DNA of 10,819 bases, from NCBI GenBank assembly GCA_004325065.1, contig PITI01000565.1, forward strand, positions 1 through 10,819. Direction: 5' to 3'. Each line of letters begins with the position of its first letter. Within the stretch, counting starts at the first letter, position 1. Below the pieces are notes generated by a model. That model did not search any database. It saw only the letters and a program-made list of their open reading frames with translations, and was not told the origin of the DNA. Shown in pieces: positions 1 through 8,779 of this stretch. The position numbers were made by a program, and so were the translations under genes. This DNA comes from Hamiltosporidium magnivora (Eukaryota > Microsporidia > Dubosqiidae).

Positions 1-131
1 ATTATTATATTGATTGCAAGGATTATTATATTGATCGAAAAATTATTATATTGATTGCAAGGATTATTATATTGATCGAAAAATTATTATATTGGTTGCA
101 AGGATTATTATATTGATCGAAAAACCCTATA
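1..131. repeat. Expanded Tc1/IS630-like terminal repeat, 3 copies of a 41-bp unit
   Basis: Three 41-bp units lie head to tail at 1-41, 42-82 and 83-123. They are identical except for one A-to-G change in the third (position 93). The array then runs into ACCCTATA, ending at 131. Each unit is two related half-units: both begin ATTATTATATTGAT, and they end differently, in TGCAAGG (21 bp) or CGAAAA (20 bp). The stretch 83-131 is an inverted copy of 10041-10090, with about five mismatches in some 48 bases. The latter lies just upstream of a transposase frame, so this array is the outer end of another copy of the same transposon, whose body lies left of position 1. The array starts at the window edge, so its true copy number is unknown. 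Confidence 0.85.
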
Positions 132-1341
132 TATTCAAAGAATTGGGTTGTAATCTGTTTTTTTGAATACTAGGTTCGAAAAAATAATTCTAGGACGAGT
201 AATAACAAGACTCTAAACAGATACCCAGATAATAGTTATTGGATCACGAGTTAATATCCCGGAGTCAGATACTCCTTATACTATATGCAAACATTCAAAA
301 AAGCATAAGAAGAAATTATTAGTAGCTTTTAAATAACTAAAAAATAAAATTGCTTATAATAATCCGAAAAATGCAAAGAGAAAGTCAAATATTACAGACC
401 ATCGAAAAAATCAGTAGAGACCATCAGCAAAAAATGCAAGAAGTTTGTCTATTAGACTTTTTTTGCTTGTCTAAAACGATTTCGTATTCAAACCAGCTGG
501 TTAAAATGCAAATCTTCACCTTTTTATACATCTAATTTGCTTTTACACAACATCTATTCAAATTGCAACAAAAATAGGCCAAAAAGGTGATGCAGACATC
601 GAGAACTGTCTAGGAAGGCGTAAAATTGGTTTGAAAATATATTTGGGGTTTTTACAAATAAAAATTTTAGTCTTTCTCATTTTTAAGTATACAAGAAAAA
701 TGTATTTAATTTTTCCATAAGTTGTTGCAGTAAAACTTATAACTCTATAGGAAATCAAGATTTGCTGTTCGCAATCTTTGAGAGATGCAAATAACACCAA
801 ATAAAGATATAAAAAAGAAAAAAGGCATAAGGTATGAGAGATTAGATTATAAATCCGAAGAAAAACTATATATATCTTGAACTTTACAACAGACATTTAT
901 GAATTCTATATACAGAAAATTTTTGAATGTAATAAATGTATTAATTTAAAATTAGTTTTACACTTCATTTCAAACAGAAAAGGTTTAAAATATGGTCGCG
1001 ATACATACTTCAGACAAATTAATTTCATTTGAAAAAAACAAGGATCTAAATAAATATAAAAGTAATAAGATAGAAATTCGCTGAGTGGAACCTTTGGCCC
1101 TTTCCGCTAAACCAACGTTAGTAATTATTGGTGAATGTGTTCTGATTTCCTAAAGTAGGGCTCTATAAAGAGGCATATTACTACCAAAAATAGATTTTTT
1201 GGCAGTTTAAAAAGTCATTCTTCCATCAAGCTAAGAATATACTGTACTGATTCACTGCAAGCCTGAAATGCAAAAGATCTGAGGATACAAATAGAAGAAT
1301 TACGAACTTATACAAAACAAAATATCCAAGCCTAGAAATAA
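132..1341. other. Spacer, no gene recognised
   Basis: About 1.2 kb with no recognisable coding region. An 8-bp inverted repeat (TATTCAAA at 132-139, TTTGAATA at 162-169) abuts the end of the transposon array. A 7-bp stem with a 5-base loop (CCAAAAA TAGAT TTTTTGG) lies at 1184-1202. The minus strand is open with an ATG from 896 to 558 (112 codons). The product is hydrophobic and low in complexity, matches nothing I know, and is most likely a chance reading of the T-rich strand. Some of 1080-1341 could be the 5' untranslated part of LINE A, whose first codon is at 1342, but nothing marks its boundary. Confidence 0.6.
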
Positions 1342-2015
1342 ATGATCACTTTTGGAACATAGAACGTAAGAGGCTTGACAAGGAAGACAGAGGAACCTGT
1401 CAAGGCAATAAGTGAAAAAAAAAGAAATATCTCGCGGTTAATGAAGCCAATATGAAAGACCGGGAGATGAAATTTAACATTAATTCAATTATATCCTGGT
1501 GTAGGGAACAATCAAGAAGTCAAACGTGAGTTAAATTTCAGATTCACTCAGATGAATACAATACTATATGTAAGAGAAAATTATAACTGAAAAAATAATA
1601 CCTTAAAATTAGTAGGATAATCCGAAAGGATTCGAATAAAAGTCTATGCGTAAATAAAGACGATCGAATTGAGAACCGGAACAAATCTAGAACCAAATTC
1701 TACAAAAATTCGAATAAACACCACAAATAATAAGATATCGGAAGAACAAAATAGAAAGTACAACAAATTAGAATACGCAGAAAAATGATGGTCTGCATGA
1801 TTAAGAATTCAGAAATAAAAATTTGCCATGAATATTTGGCTTAGGCTAGCAAATGACATGATTATCCCTAACATAACATTTAAACAAACAAGGTGAATAA
1901 GTATACCGAGTAGAGCGCTCTAAGAGAGAAAAATAATTAATCTTTACATATCTGTAAGACATGAAAGATTGTAAAAAATTTAGAAGCCTAAAATAATAAC
2001 AGTCCTCAAAACTGG
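1342..2015 (+). pseudogene. LINE A endonuclease domain (APE/EEP type), broken
   Basis: The frame opens MITFGT, then a stop at 1360-1362, then NVRGLTRKTEE. In APE-type LINEs this is the TWNVRGL strand, so the tryptophan codon has become TAG; the asparagine that helps bind the metal remains. A run of nine A at 1415-1423 marks a shift to another frame, which reads LAVNEANMKD from 1431. This matches the family's ETK-type strand, and the catalytic Glu is kept at 1443-1445. Further on, 1825-1893 reads a piece ending LANDMIIPNITFKQTR, like the NTFF-type strand before the family's W-S-PDG segment. From 1899 another frame reads KYTE, a stop, then SALREKNN, the likely continuation towards the IIDYI strand. 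The closing SDH motif could not be read. Assignment rests on motif order and spacing. Confidence 0.7.
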
Positions 2016-2835
2016 AAGCTACAAACACCTATTATATCTAAGAGAATATTCAATACGCTAAAAGCAGCTAGAAGAAAAAACGCAGGAAAATGAATGCATC
2101 CAACGAAAAAATATAGAAACTGGGATAAAATTCTAAAGAAATCAAACTTGTTTCTGATTCTTAAGTCCAAAAGACAAAAAGGGTTGTGGAAAGAGCCTAA
2201 ATTAAGAACCTGAAAGAACACGGAATATATTTAAAACAACGATTCGAACACATTAAGGCAGTTTAATGAAAGTTCTTGCCTTAAAAAATTTTAGACGACA
2301 AGATTATGATCTATAATCCAAATCTTTAAACAAAAATTAAAGAAAATATAAGTAGATGAAGCCGTATTTAATGCTCAGAGCAGAGGAAAGCTACCAGGAT
2401 TACATGAATAAAGCCCAGGGGGTAAAAACCGGAGCAGAGAAAGAAAACTTGACAGCCTATAAAGAGTTTGAAAGGTTATCCTGTGAATATTTTACATAAA
2501 ATAGAAGAATCTTTACAAGAACGAAATTAAAATTTAAAATTTCCAAACGAGAACTCATAAACTAATTAACAGATGAAAAAAAGAATCTCCAAGAAATATA
2601 AGATTGGTTATGCCATGATGTACAAAGTAATTTTGAAGTTTAATGTCAACAGAAAAATTTAAACCCGAAGGAAACTACATTGGTACTATTGAAGAGCAAA
2701 AAAAGTTTCAACGTACAAACTAAATAGCCAAAACTCAACTCAATTTAGCTTTAAGTGAAATTAGATTCGGCTATTATGGATATGATATAGCAAAAAGTTC
2801 TAAAAATGCATGTACGAAGACGAAGAGACCATTTT

Positions 2836-3640
2836 TTGACACGTTTAATAAGAATAGCATTCAAACAAGTGTCTATACCGAGAGAATATGCGAAAACTGT
2901 AAAAGCATTCATGCATGAGAAATGAGATGCAGAAATCGTCAGAACCACCGAGAAGGATATGCTTTGTTAAATTTGAAATCTACACAAGGAAACAATTAGA
3001 AGAATAAAGAGACCAGAGAACATTTTGAAATAGAGAAATACAGCTTCTGAAGCAACCACAGTATCCAGGACTTATATTTAGAATAAAAGCCTACAATAAA
3101 TTTATGGAAATTAGTATTGATTTATTTGCCGCTAATTTATCCAGAAAAAAACATCCAGATGCTCGGTTTTGCGTAAAAGAGCATTTACTCGAAAACAAAC
3201 AACTATTTTCGCCAAACAGATTTAAGTTCACTAAAAAATTCAAAGGAGTATGTCTTAAAAACACATTAAATTAAAAAAAATTACCTTTACCGGGCGTAAC
3301 CCAAGATTATCTAGCACCAATTGATTCATTGTTCTATTGACCACACAATGAAGGAAAAATAAGGTGGAGAAATACAGTTTAAGTATCGAAAATGAGTATT
3401 GAAAATATTTAAATATACGGTTTAGTATAAGTCGGTGCCGAGTTCTAATCCAATGGTTCAAATTAAGATCCGCGAGAAAACCTCTAAATATAATTGATAG
3501 AGCAGAGAGAATAATTATAGAAGACAAATAAACCATAACCGAAACAATTAAGATATCTAGCCGAACCCAAAGCTCAATTAAAATAGAAAAACTTCTTTAA
3601 AACCAGAAAATAGCTTAAATTACCTGAAACATTTTTTGTT
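2836..3640 (+). pseudogene. LINE A reverse transcriptase domain, broken
   Basis: The piece from 2836 reads IAFKQVSIPREYAKTV, then ends a little later in EK, a stop and DAEIV. This follows the fingers pattern of LINE reverse transcriptases, where IPEEW, IVPIYKKGD and NYRGI follow in turn. The frame changes near 2990 and then stays open, with few stops, to 3337. It carries an eroded motif A (ISIDLFAANLSR, Asp at 3119-3121) and, at 3293-3334, GVTQDYLAPIDSLF, which fits motif B (GVRQG, LSP, LF). The sequence SLNYLKHF at 3612-3635 sits where the family has its FKYLG strand. The catalytic F/YADD motif expected between about 3400 and 3560 was not found. Fingers, motif A and motif B in the right order and spacing make the domain call reasonable, but each motif alone is weak. 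Confidence 0.6.
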
Positions 3641-3855
3641 CCGATTTAAGACACGAGGAAGTTCTCATGCCTGAATAGCGGCAACTTAAAGATTATATAA
3701 AGCACATCACCTAGTCAAGATTTTTAGATAGGAAAGAGTTATTTAATTAAATCAAGATGTTTCACTAATTTTCGATCCAAATTTTTACTTTGACATATAT
3801 ATAAGTCTTAAGCCTTTATTTTTGAAAGTCGGCAGGCAACAAAGCGATTGAAATT

Positions 3856-4075
3856 ATGTTTCTAAAATACATCATAGGAATATCTCGATGATACCTATTA
3901 AGATACTAGAAATTCAGACAGAACCATCCAACGAATCTTTTAGAAGATAGACAGTGAAATTTCGGGGTTTCAACATCGCAGCAGAATTAAAAAAATCAAA
4001 GAATTATTATAAAGAACATTTAAAGCAAAATACGTAGGAAACCCCAAATGATAGACCTATGATGAAATGTATTGA
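3856..4075 (+). pseudogene. LINE A C-terminal tail, broken
   Basis: At 3859-3888 one frame reads FLKYIIGISR, which matches the LRWI/FLRRI-GISR segment after the reverse transcriptase in arthropod-type LINEs. Shortly after, another frame gives LLEDRQ, the usual IEDRQLKW-GH segment. From 3968 a third frame reads FQHRSRIKKIKELL, then FKAKYVGNPK, two stops, and TYDEMY before a TGA at 4073. This is the familiar ending in which AK-VGKRRRGRPRKTYDE closes the protein; the two stops and the lost GRP mark decay. The preserved order of these segments fixes the 3' end of the coding region and is the strongest single support for LINE A. Confidence 0.7.
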
Positions 4076-6550
4076 CATTTTAAACTTTATTTCTTAACAG
4101 CAAAATAAACCCGGGGAGTTAAGCGCATTAGTCAACGAATGTTTTCTTTGTCGTTCCATCTGTTCCGACCCAATATTTAGAAGCCCAGATGATAAAATAA
4201 TTTAACAGTAATTTCCTATTCAAAAATTTTCTTCTATTCTTTTTTAACCAAAAGCACAAAACAGGTTAAATTAGAGTAATCAGAATGTTTTTCTTTGAGG
4301 AAATCGAAATATTCATTAGAATTTTTAAAAATAACGGAAATAAATTCGGAATTTGTTGCATATTTTCGAATATCCTATATTTTTATTATTTTTTTTTTTT
4401 AAATTTTAATTTTCGACAAAGAGCATCTAAAGGAAATACAATATTACTGGACTTTGAGCTCGTATCCACGAACTTTCTTTTACATTCCTAAGAAAAATCC
4501 CGAAAATTTTTCTAAACATCACTATCGTAGCTATAGTTTCCTAACATTTTCAATAAAAATTTTATATTCACACCTAGTCTGTTCCTCGTAGATTTTTAAG
4601 TCGTTCAGTTTTGGATTATTTGCCGTTCTTTTGCATTTCCTAAATAAAATTTAGAATATTTTTTAATTAGCATATTCTCCTCCTTCTGTTTTATTTACTT
4701 TCAATTTTTCAGAGCTTCAGCTCGGCATTTTATGTTTAGACTGTTCGCTTTCTACCTCTTTTTATTCAATTCTGTCTTTTTTATCGAAGAAATTTATCCA
4801 GAAATTGAATTTTCTTTGTCTGAAAACACTGTTCTTTTAAATATATGCTGTATTATTAAATTTATTTATTCTAAAAATTCTTAGTCATTTTTATTAAAAA
4901 TCAGTTCATTTAATCAAGAAGTAAGATCCATGAAGCTATTCAGGCAATATTTGTGTTATGCAATTATTATTGAGAATATAAATATATTACACAGAAGAAC
5001 GGCAAAAAGCAATAATTGTATCAAAAGTTTTTTTATGCAACTGTAAATTCTTAGAAAAGAAATCAGAATAAATTAATTGATTTTTTTTTCACAAATGGAA
5101 ATTTATGGAAAATGAAAAAAACAAATTTATCATGTTATTCTTAATAAATACAAAATCTGGAAACAATTTTAACAGAGTTTATTTCAAATATCTTTTTGAA
5201 ACGAATAGAATCTTTTTATGTGTTTTATGTTCAGTTCTACTCACTATTATTTGTTGTGTAAGTTTAATGAACAAATAGAAAGCGACATATCTTAATTAGA
5301 GCACGCATCTTGGTTTATTATATTCTTTTAACCAATTAAACATTTCGAGGTGAGTTGTCGTCGTCGTTAGAACATTACTGAATTATATAAATGATTATTC
5401 AAAACCTTCTAAAATAACAAAAAATGAAACTTAAAACTAGAAAATAAAAGAAAATTCAAAGCATTTAATGGTGATTGGTTCAAATCATGGAATTCTAATA
5501 GGCTGTTTTAATATACTCTCTTCACTGTTTACTTTTATGCCAAATAAATGATTAATCAATTTTTAATGACCAGAATAACAAATAAGAAAAGTACTTTGAA
5601 CACATTTATGCCGTTTGCTCTTATTAAAGTTTTTTTTTGGTAACACTCATAACTTTTCGAAGAAATATTTATTTTTTTGTAATTAATATTACCATATATT
5701 TCAATCTAGACTGTTTTCTCCTCTATGCATCAAATAACAAAATAAGACTCGTGTTATAAGTTTTCTTCTACATATATTTGCCTAAAGCGGGGTATAGAAT
5801 ATACTACTTTAAACATACATATAATTTGCTTGAAACCCAATACTTAAGAAATTTTACAAACTCTCATACAATGCCAGTTTAAATGACACATGCACTGCCT
5901 TCTTCCAAACCCTTATATACTTTTATAAGTTTTACATTAGTTCTGATATAAGTACGCTGGTTAAAGATTTTTTAGATTAAAATACGCTTATTAATTAACA
6001 ATTAATTATAATTTTGAGTACGCGTATTTTTCATTTCTTCATTGACAATGAAAATCAATGTTTTGATCTGCGTTGCCACTGTATTTGAAAAAAAACACGT
6101 TCAGTTTTTTTACTTCCTAATTGTTTCTGGATATATATATATAATGAGTCTATTATAGATATTTCAAATAGTAAAACTGTCGCTTTGTTCATCAAAATAA
6201 ATGTCAAAAAAGCCTGTAATATTGTTAAATTGTATTATAAGTGGAGTTTTGATTGTGAACAAGTCGCGAATGTATTTTAGAATATTTAAGCGATTCATTC
6301 CTATGGCATAGCTTTATAAATTTTAAAAAAAATCTTAATGATTCAAAATTATACGAAACTAAATTAGGCTTTTGATGAAAGTCGGAGGAATTTTGTTTAA
6401 ATTTTTACCCTTAAATAACTGATATCAAATTAATAAAGTTAAATAATTTAAAATTTTTACGATTTAAAATAATAGAAAGAAAAAGTTGAGAGCGAAAATA
6501 TAAAAAATAAAAGACCAAAAACTGTAAACAACGGACATATTGCAAGATAG
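4076..6550. other. Gene-free A+T-rich spacer between the two LINEs
   Basis: About 2.5 kb in which I recognise no gene or relic on either strand. The strand bias differs from both flanks: from about 4200 to 4900 the + strand is T-rich, then roughly balanced. Open stretches are short and hydrophobic: 4285-4491 (68 codons, including a run of 12 T at 4389-4400) and 4732-4884 (50 codons, start MFRLFAFYLFLF, loosely like a signal peptide). Neither resembles a known protein. TTTGCCGTTCTT at 4619-4630 recurs inverted near 4997-5008. A short TA run lies near 6130-6143. The first 150 bases may be LINE A 3' untranslated sequence, and the last few hundred may be LINE B 5' sequence; no boundary can be seen. 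Confidence 0.55.
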
Positions 6551-7198
6551 ATTAAATTGAGCGATGTAGATGTAGCAACAATATCTTACAGACTTCGACT
6601 GACCATCCACCTACCACCAGGCAATAGTTACCAGACTAAGCCGTTCTACCCGTTTAAAACCATACAGTCGTCCCCCTGTCCATATTCGTCTGCGTTTAGA
6701 GCTTCCAAGATCATGGAAAACCGCAATACAGCAGCTATTCCCGAACGAAACCGACTGTTAGAATTACATTCTATAGATGACTCTGTCATAGACATGGAGC
6801 AAGAAACGACTAGATATGCCATTCTTGCGGTGTAAATGATGTTTGGGAGGATGCCCAAAAATAGATGGTCAGCAATCCTTAGGTACTATAATAGCAAATA
6901 GGAGCGAACTGCTAGAATCGAAGTGTTAAAAAAAATAAAAGAAATGAAGCAGAAAGGAATTGAGAGCGACGTAGAATCGCCACTTGTCTCACCGAGCTAT
7001 GTAATTTGTTTGGTACTAAATTCCATATTAAAACGAGAGAGAAGTTCTAGGTAAAAACAAGAAACTTACGGAGGAAAAATCGAAGATATAGTGATCCGAA
7101 CTAGAAAGCGTCTAAGTTTATTTGATAGTGAAGTTTTGAACCCAATAAATCAAATAACTGGCGAATATGCTATATCCTTGTATCTAAAACTGTACTGA
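6551..7198 (+). pseudogene. LINE B N-terminal region, unassigned, three in-frame stops
   Basis: One frame runs from just after a TAG at 6548-6550 to a TGA at 7196-7198. About 214 codons are interrupted only by TAA at 6833, TAG at 6899 and TAA at 7052, with no evident frameshift. No ATG begins it; the first Met is internal. The readable protein is rich in charged residues and includes ATISYRLRLTIHLPPGNS near the start, an acidic LHSIDDSVIDMEQET, then MMFGRMPKNRWSAILRYY, a lysine-rich helix (IEVLKKIKEMKQKGIESD) and IEDIVIRTRKRLSLFD. I recognise no zinc finger, Myb or other DNA-binding motif, and cannot name the domain. It is joined to LINE B because the next frame resumes within a few bases with the family's linker. 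Its good preservation compared with the RT is odd. The minus-strand open stretch 6858-6646 is its shadow. Confidence 0.55.
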
Positions 7199-7199
7199 T

Positions 7200-7418
7200 G
7201 CATCTAGAATCATTTAGGCAGCCCATGGATACTATAATGAGGTGACACGTAAGGTAAAAATCAGATCCTCTTGGATGAAAAACATAGAAAGTAAAATTTC
7301 TAAGCCATAATTTCCTCGTATCCTTCGTGAAAGCTCGTAGCTAGGAAAAGCTCTGCTCTTACGAAACGAAAGTCTCAAAAAATCATGCGGGAAATTCAAA
7401 ATTTTACGGTGTAACTGA
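7200..7418 (+). pseudogene. LINE B linker helix before reverse transcriptase, broken
   Basis: The frame shifts near 7198 and reads DASRII, a TAG at 7215, then AAHGYYNEVTRKVKIRSSW at 7218-7274, followed by MKNIESKISKP and a TAA at 7308. It goes on past a TAG at 7338 with LGKALLLRNESLKK to a TGA at 7416. Many R2/NeSL-like elements carry such a segment: a Trp followed by an I-x-x-K-I-x-x-L/P helix, lying between the N-terminal DNA-binding part and the fingers of the RT. The likely role is structural. The frame is the third relative to the preceding piece, so one indel separates them. Confidence 0.5.
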
Positions 7419-7464
7419 TCTTTCTAAGGTTTTAGTTAAGAAGAATGTGTCTTAAAATATCCAC

Positions 7465-7535
7465 AAAAAAAAATAAGATGTATGAGAGTAGGTAGCAATT
7501 CCGAAAAAAAATAATCCGATGTACGAGTTATTCCG
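7465..7535 (+). repeat. Imperfect tandem duplication at an A-run
   Basis: Two adjacent stretches share one pattern: a run of eight or nine A with TAA, then GATGTATGAGAGTA or GATGTACGAGTTA, then TTCCG. The first copy is 7465-7503 and the second 7504-7535; they differ by small gaps and a few substitutions. It lies inside the LINE B linker and would alter its reading frame. Slippage at the A-run is a likely origin. Confidence 0.5.
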
Positions 7536-7770
7536 AGTTCGTTCTTATCTTAGGTTGCTTGAGCGTTGCATTCGAGCATGTGATCAATTGAAACGAAATT
7601 TTAGAATTATTGTCTAAAAAGTAGAACAAAGAAGATAAACTAGTTACTTAAGTAAGGGTTTAATGCCTTTTGCGTCGATTTCTCATCAGATCACGTTTCC
7701 TTTGCTTGAAAAGCTTTAGATATTATCAATTTGCTTCGTAACCGAAGATGCTTGAATTGATAGTATTTAA
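7516..7770 (+). pseudogene. LINE B second linker segment, broken
   Basis: A frame open from 7516 reads PMYELFRVRSYLRLLERCI, RACDQLKRNFRIIV, a stop, KVEQRR, a stop, and then about 27 further codons before more stops. The alternating Leu and charged residues suit the coiled segment that precedes the RT in this kind of LINE, where an ERRI-type helix leads to an RR-F-x-x-N segment. Similarity is in pattern only, so this could be chance openness. A hairpin at 7724-7762 overlaps its end. Confidence 0.35.
7724..7762. other. Two-part hairpin
   Basis: TATCAATT (7724-7731) pairs with AATTGATA (7755-7762), and inside it CTTCG (7734-7738) pairs with CGAAG (7743-7747) around a TAAC loop. That gives 8 and 5 perfect pairs separated by an internal loop of 2 and 7 bases. 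It lies within the decayed linker of LINE B. No function is evident; it may be chance in A+T-rich sequence, though the inner C/G-containing stem is less expected. Confidence 0.45.
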
Positions 7771-7994
7771 ATTTTCTACATCAAGAAACTTAAAAGTATC
7801 ATAAATATCTTTATAATATTGTAAAAATCATATTTTAAGAAGGAACGCCTTAAACCGAATGGTATTGCTGCGAACTTACTTATCTGATATCCAAAAGTAC
7901 AACGAAGACCGGTTCTGATTGCAGATTAATTACCCGTATGTCCACTTTTAAAAGCGAAAAACAAAACCTATTAAGTTTGTTTTACAATTAAAGA

Positions 7995-8540
7995 ATGAAG
8001 GCGAGAATTACTTCAGAAAATCAGTTGAGAGCTGTTAGAGGAGTCTAAAGAGAGTAAAAAGGCGGGCCTGGATATTTCTATTGATAACAATAATATGAAA
8101 ACAATATAAAGCAACGTGGATTATATAAAAGGCTTAAATTAAGTATATTATACCTATTTGAGTAAATATACGAATACATTAATTTCCTGGATTGAATCAT
8201 AAAATTATGCAGATAGAAATATAAAAATGGAAATTTAATATTTCACTGAGCCATTAAAATGAGAACAAGAAGATTGATAGAGAGATTTTGTCAAGAGATA
8301 GTCTGTCATCACTATTGTTTGTCATATGTATTAAATCATTGAGCAAAAAGCCTGATTGAAATACACAATTGGAAATACAAACGAAGAGTTATCATATTCG
8401 ACCAACAATTTCTTGTTATTTGCTGAATTTAGGAACCTTATAAAGATGAAAAATTATGGAAAAAATCACAGAGGAGGTTTAAAGATTTATGCACAACATG
8501 TGATTTGAGATCAATAGAGAGAATTCGATCACGAATGATC
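7995..8540 (+). pseudogene. LINE B reverse transcriptase domain, broken and catalytically dead
   Basis: The readable parts follow one another in RT order. MKARITSENQLRAVRGV (7995-8045) matches the segment just before motif A. Motif A is VDYIKGLN, a stop, VYYTYLSKY (8116-8169), where the family has WVDVKKAYDSVDHTYL: the first catalytic Asp (8119-8121) survives but the second half of the motif is lost. ISWIES follows at 8182-8199. Motif B reads FCQ, then a one-base loss near 8295, then DSLSSLLFVICIKSLSKK (8297-8350). Motif C, normally FIDD or FADD, reads NNFLLFAEFRNL (8407-8442): both catalytic Asp codons are gone, replaced by Glu and Phe. The thumb reads KIMEKITEEV, a stop, RFMHN, then FEINRENS (8450-8527), matching the FEINREKS pattern of intact relatives. 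At least four frame changes occur. Confidence 0.7.
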
Positions 8541-8635
8541 TGTGTAGTAAAGAGCCTGATACCTTTCTTAGGGAATGGATTTTTAGAAAAACTTTGGAAT
8601 AATAGAAGATAACAAAGAAATCCCAACATTAGGAA

Positions 8636-8779
8636 TTCTTTGGAAGTACGAAAAAATCTATAGCTAGAATAGAAAGACTTTTCCGCCTGAGATTGAATGC
8701 AATAAATTCATTGCTAGCCATCAATCAACATGCAATCTTTCTACTGAACCATTACATAGGCATAAATCGTCTTAAATAA
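8636..8779 (+). pseudogene. LINE B post-RT helical segment
   Basis: An open frame of 47 codons reads FFGSTKKSIARIERLFRLRL, then NAINSLLAINQHAIFLLNHY, then IGINRLK before a TAA at 8777. In this LINE group the RT is followed by a segment of the form RVERLCKTRLNSKN--KAINQHA--L-NY-IG, which fits closely: R-ER, RLN, AINQHA and Y-IG are all present in order. It is the best-kept piece of the element. The next frame begins at once (8776), so the stop at 8777 reflects a one-base shift rather than a true end. Confidence 0.65.

Larger units (their letters stand above)
1342..4075 (+). mobile_element. LINE A: decayed APE-type non-LTR retrotransposon, near full-length frame
   Basis: A single ancestral frame of about 910 codons can be followed in pieces from an ATG at 1342 to a TGA at 4073-4075. 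It is broken by many stops and by shifts between all three forward frames. In order it shows an apurinic-type endonuclease start, an exonuclease-endonuclease-phosphatase core, reverse transcriptase fingers and palm, and the basic tail common at the C-terminus of arthropod RTE-like LINEs. The length suits that family. The + strand is A-rich throughout, as usual for LINE coding strands. No poly-A tail, 3' microsatellite or target-site duplication was found, so the outer ends are not defined; only the coding span is given. Clade assignment (RTE-like, or another APE-type clade) is tentative. It is transcriptionally and enzymatically dead as it stands. Confidence 0.75.

Noticed and set aside
1..123. 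Regular repeats suggestive of CRISPR or a satellite
   Set aside because: There are no unique spacers, and the repeat matches a transposon end at 10041-10090.
350..535. Plus-strand open frame of 61 codons
   Set aside because: It begins with TTG, has no recognisable domain, and contains a short internal repetition of AGACCATC; likely chance.
558..896. Minus-strand open frame of 112 codons with an ATG
   Set aside because: The product is hydrophobic, low in complexity and unlike any family I know. The minus strand here is T-rich, which lowers stop frequency, so chance is the better explanation.
3255..3536. Minus-strand open frame of 93 codons
   Set aside because: It lies opposite the LINE A reverse transcriptase trace, whose + strand motifs explain the region better.
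4285..4491. Plus-strand open frame of 68 codons
   Set aside because: It owes much of its length to a T-run coding Phe; no domain and no supporting context.
4732..4884. 50-codon frame with a signal-peptide-like start (MFRLFAFYLFLF)
   Set aside because: T-rich sequence gives Phe and Leu by chance; the rest shows no pattern of a secreted protein.
5477..5486. GGTTCAAATC resembling a tRNA T-loop
   Set aside because: The flanks do not form a T-stem and no acceptor, D or anticodon arm can be drawn.
6646..6858. Minus-strand open frame of 70 codons
   Set aside because: It is the shadow of the well-kept LINE B N-terminal frame on the + strand.
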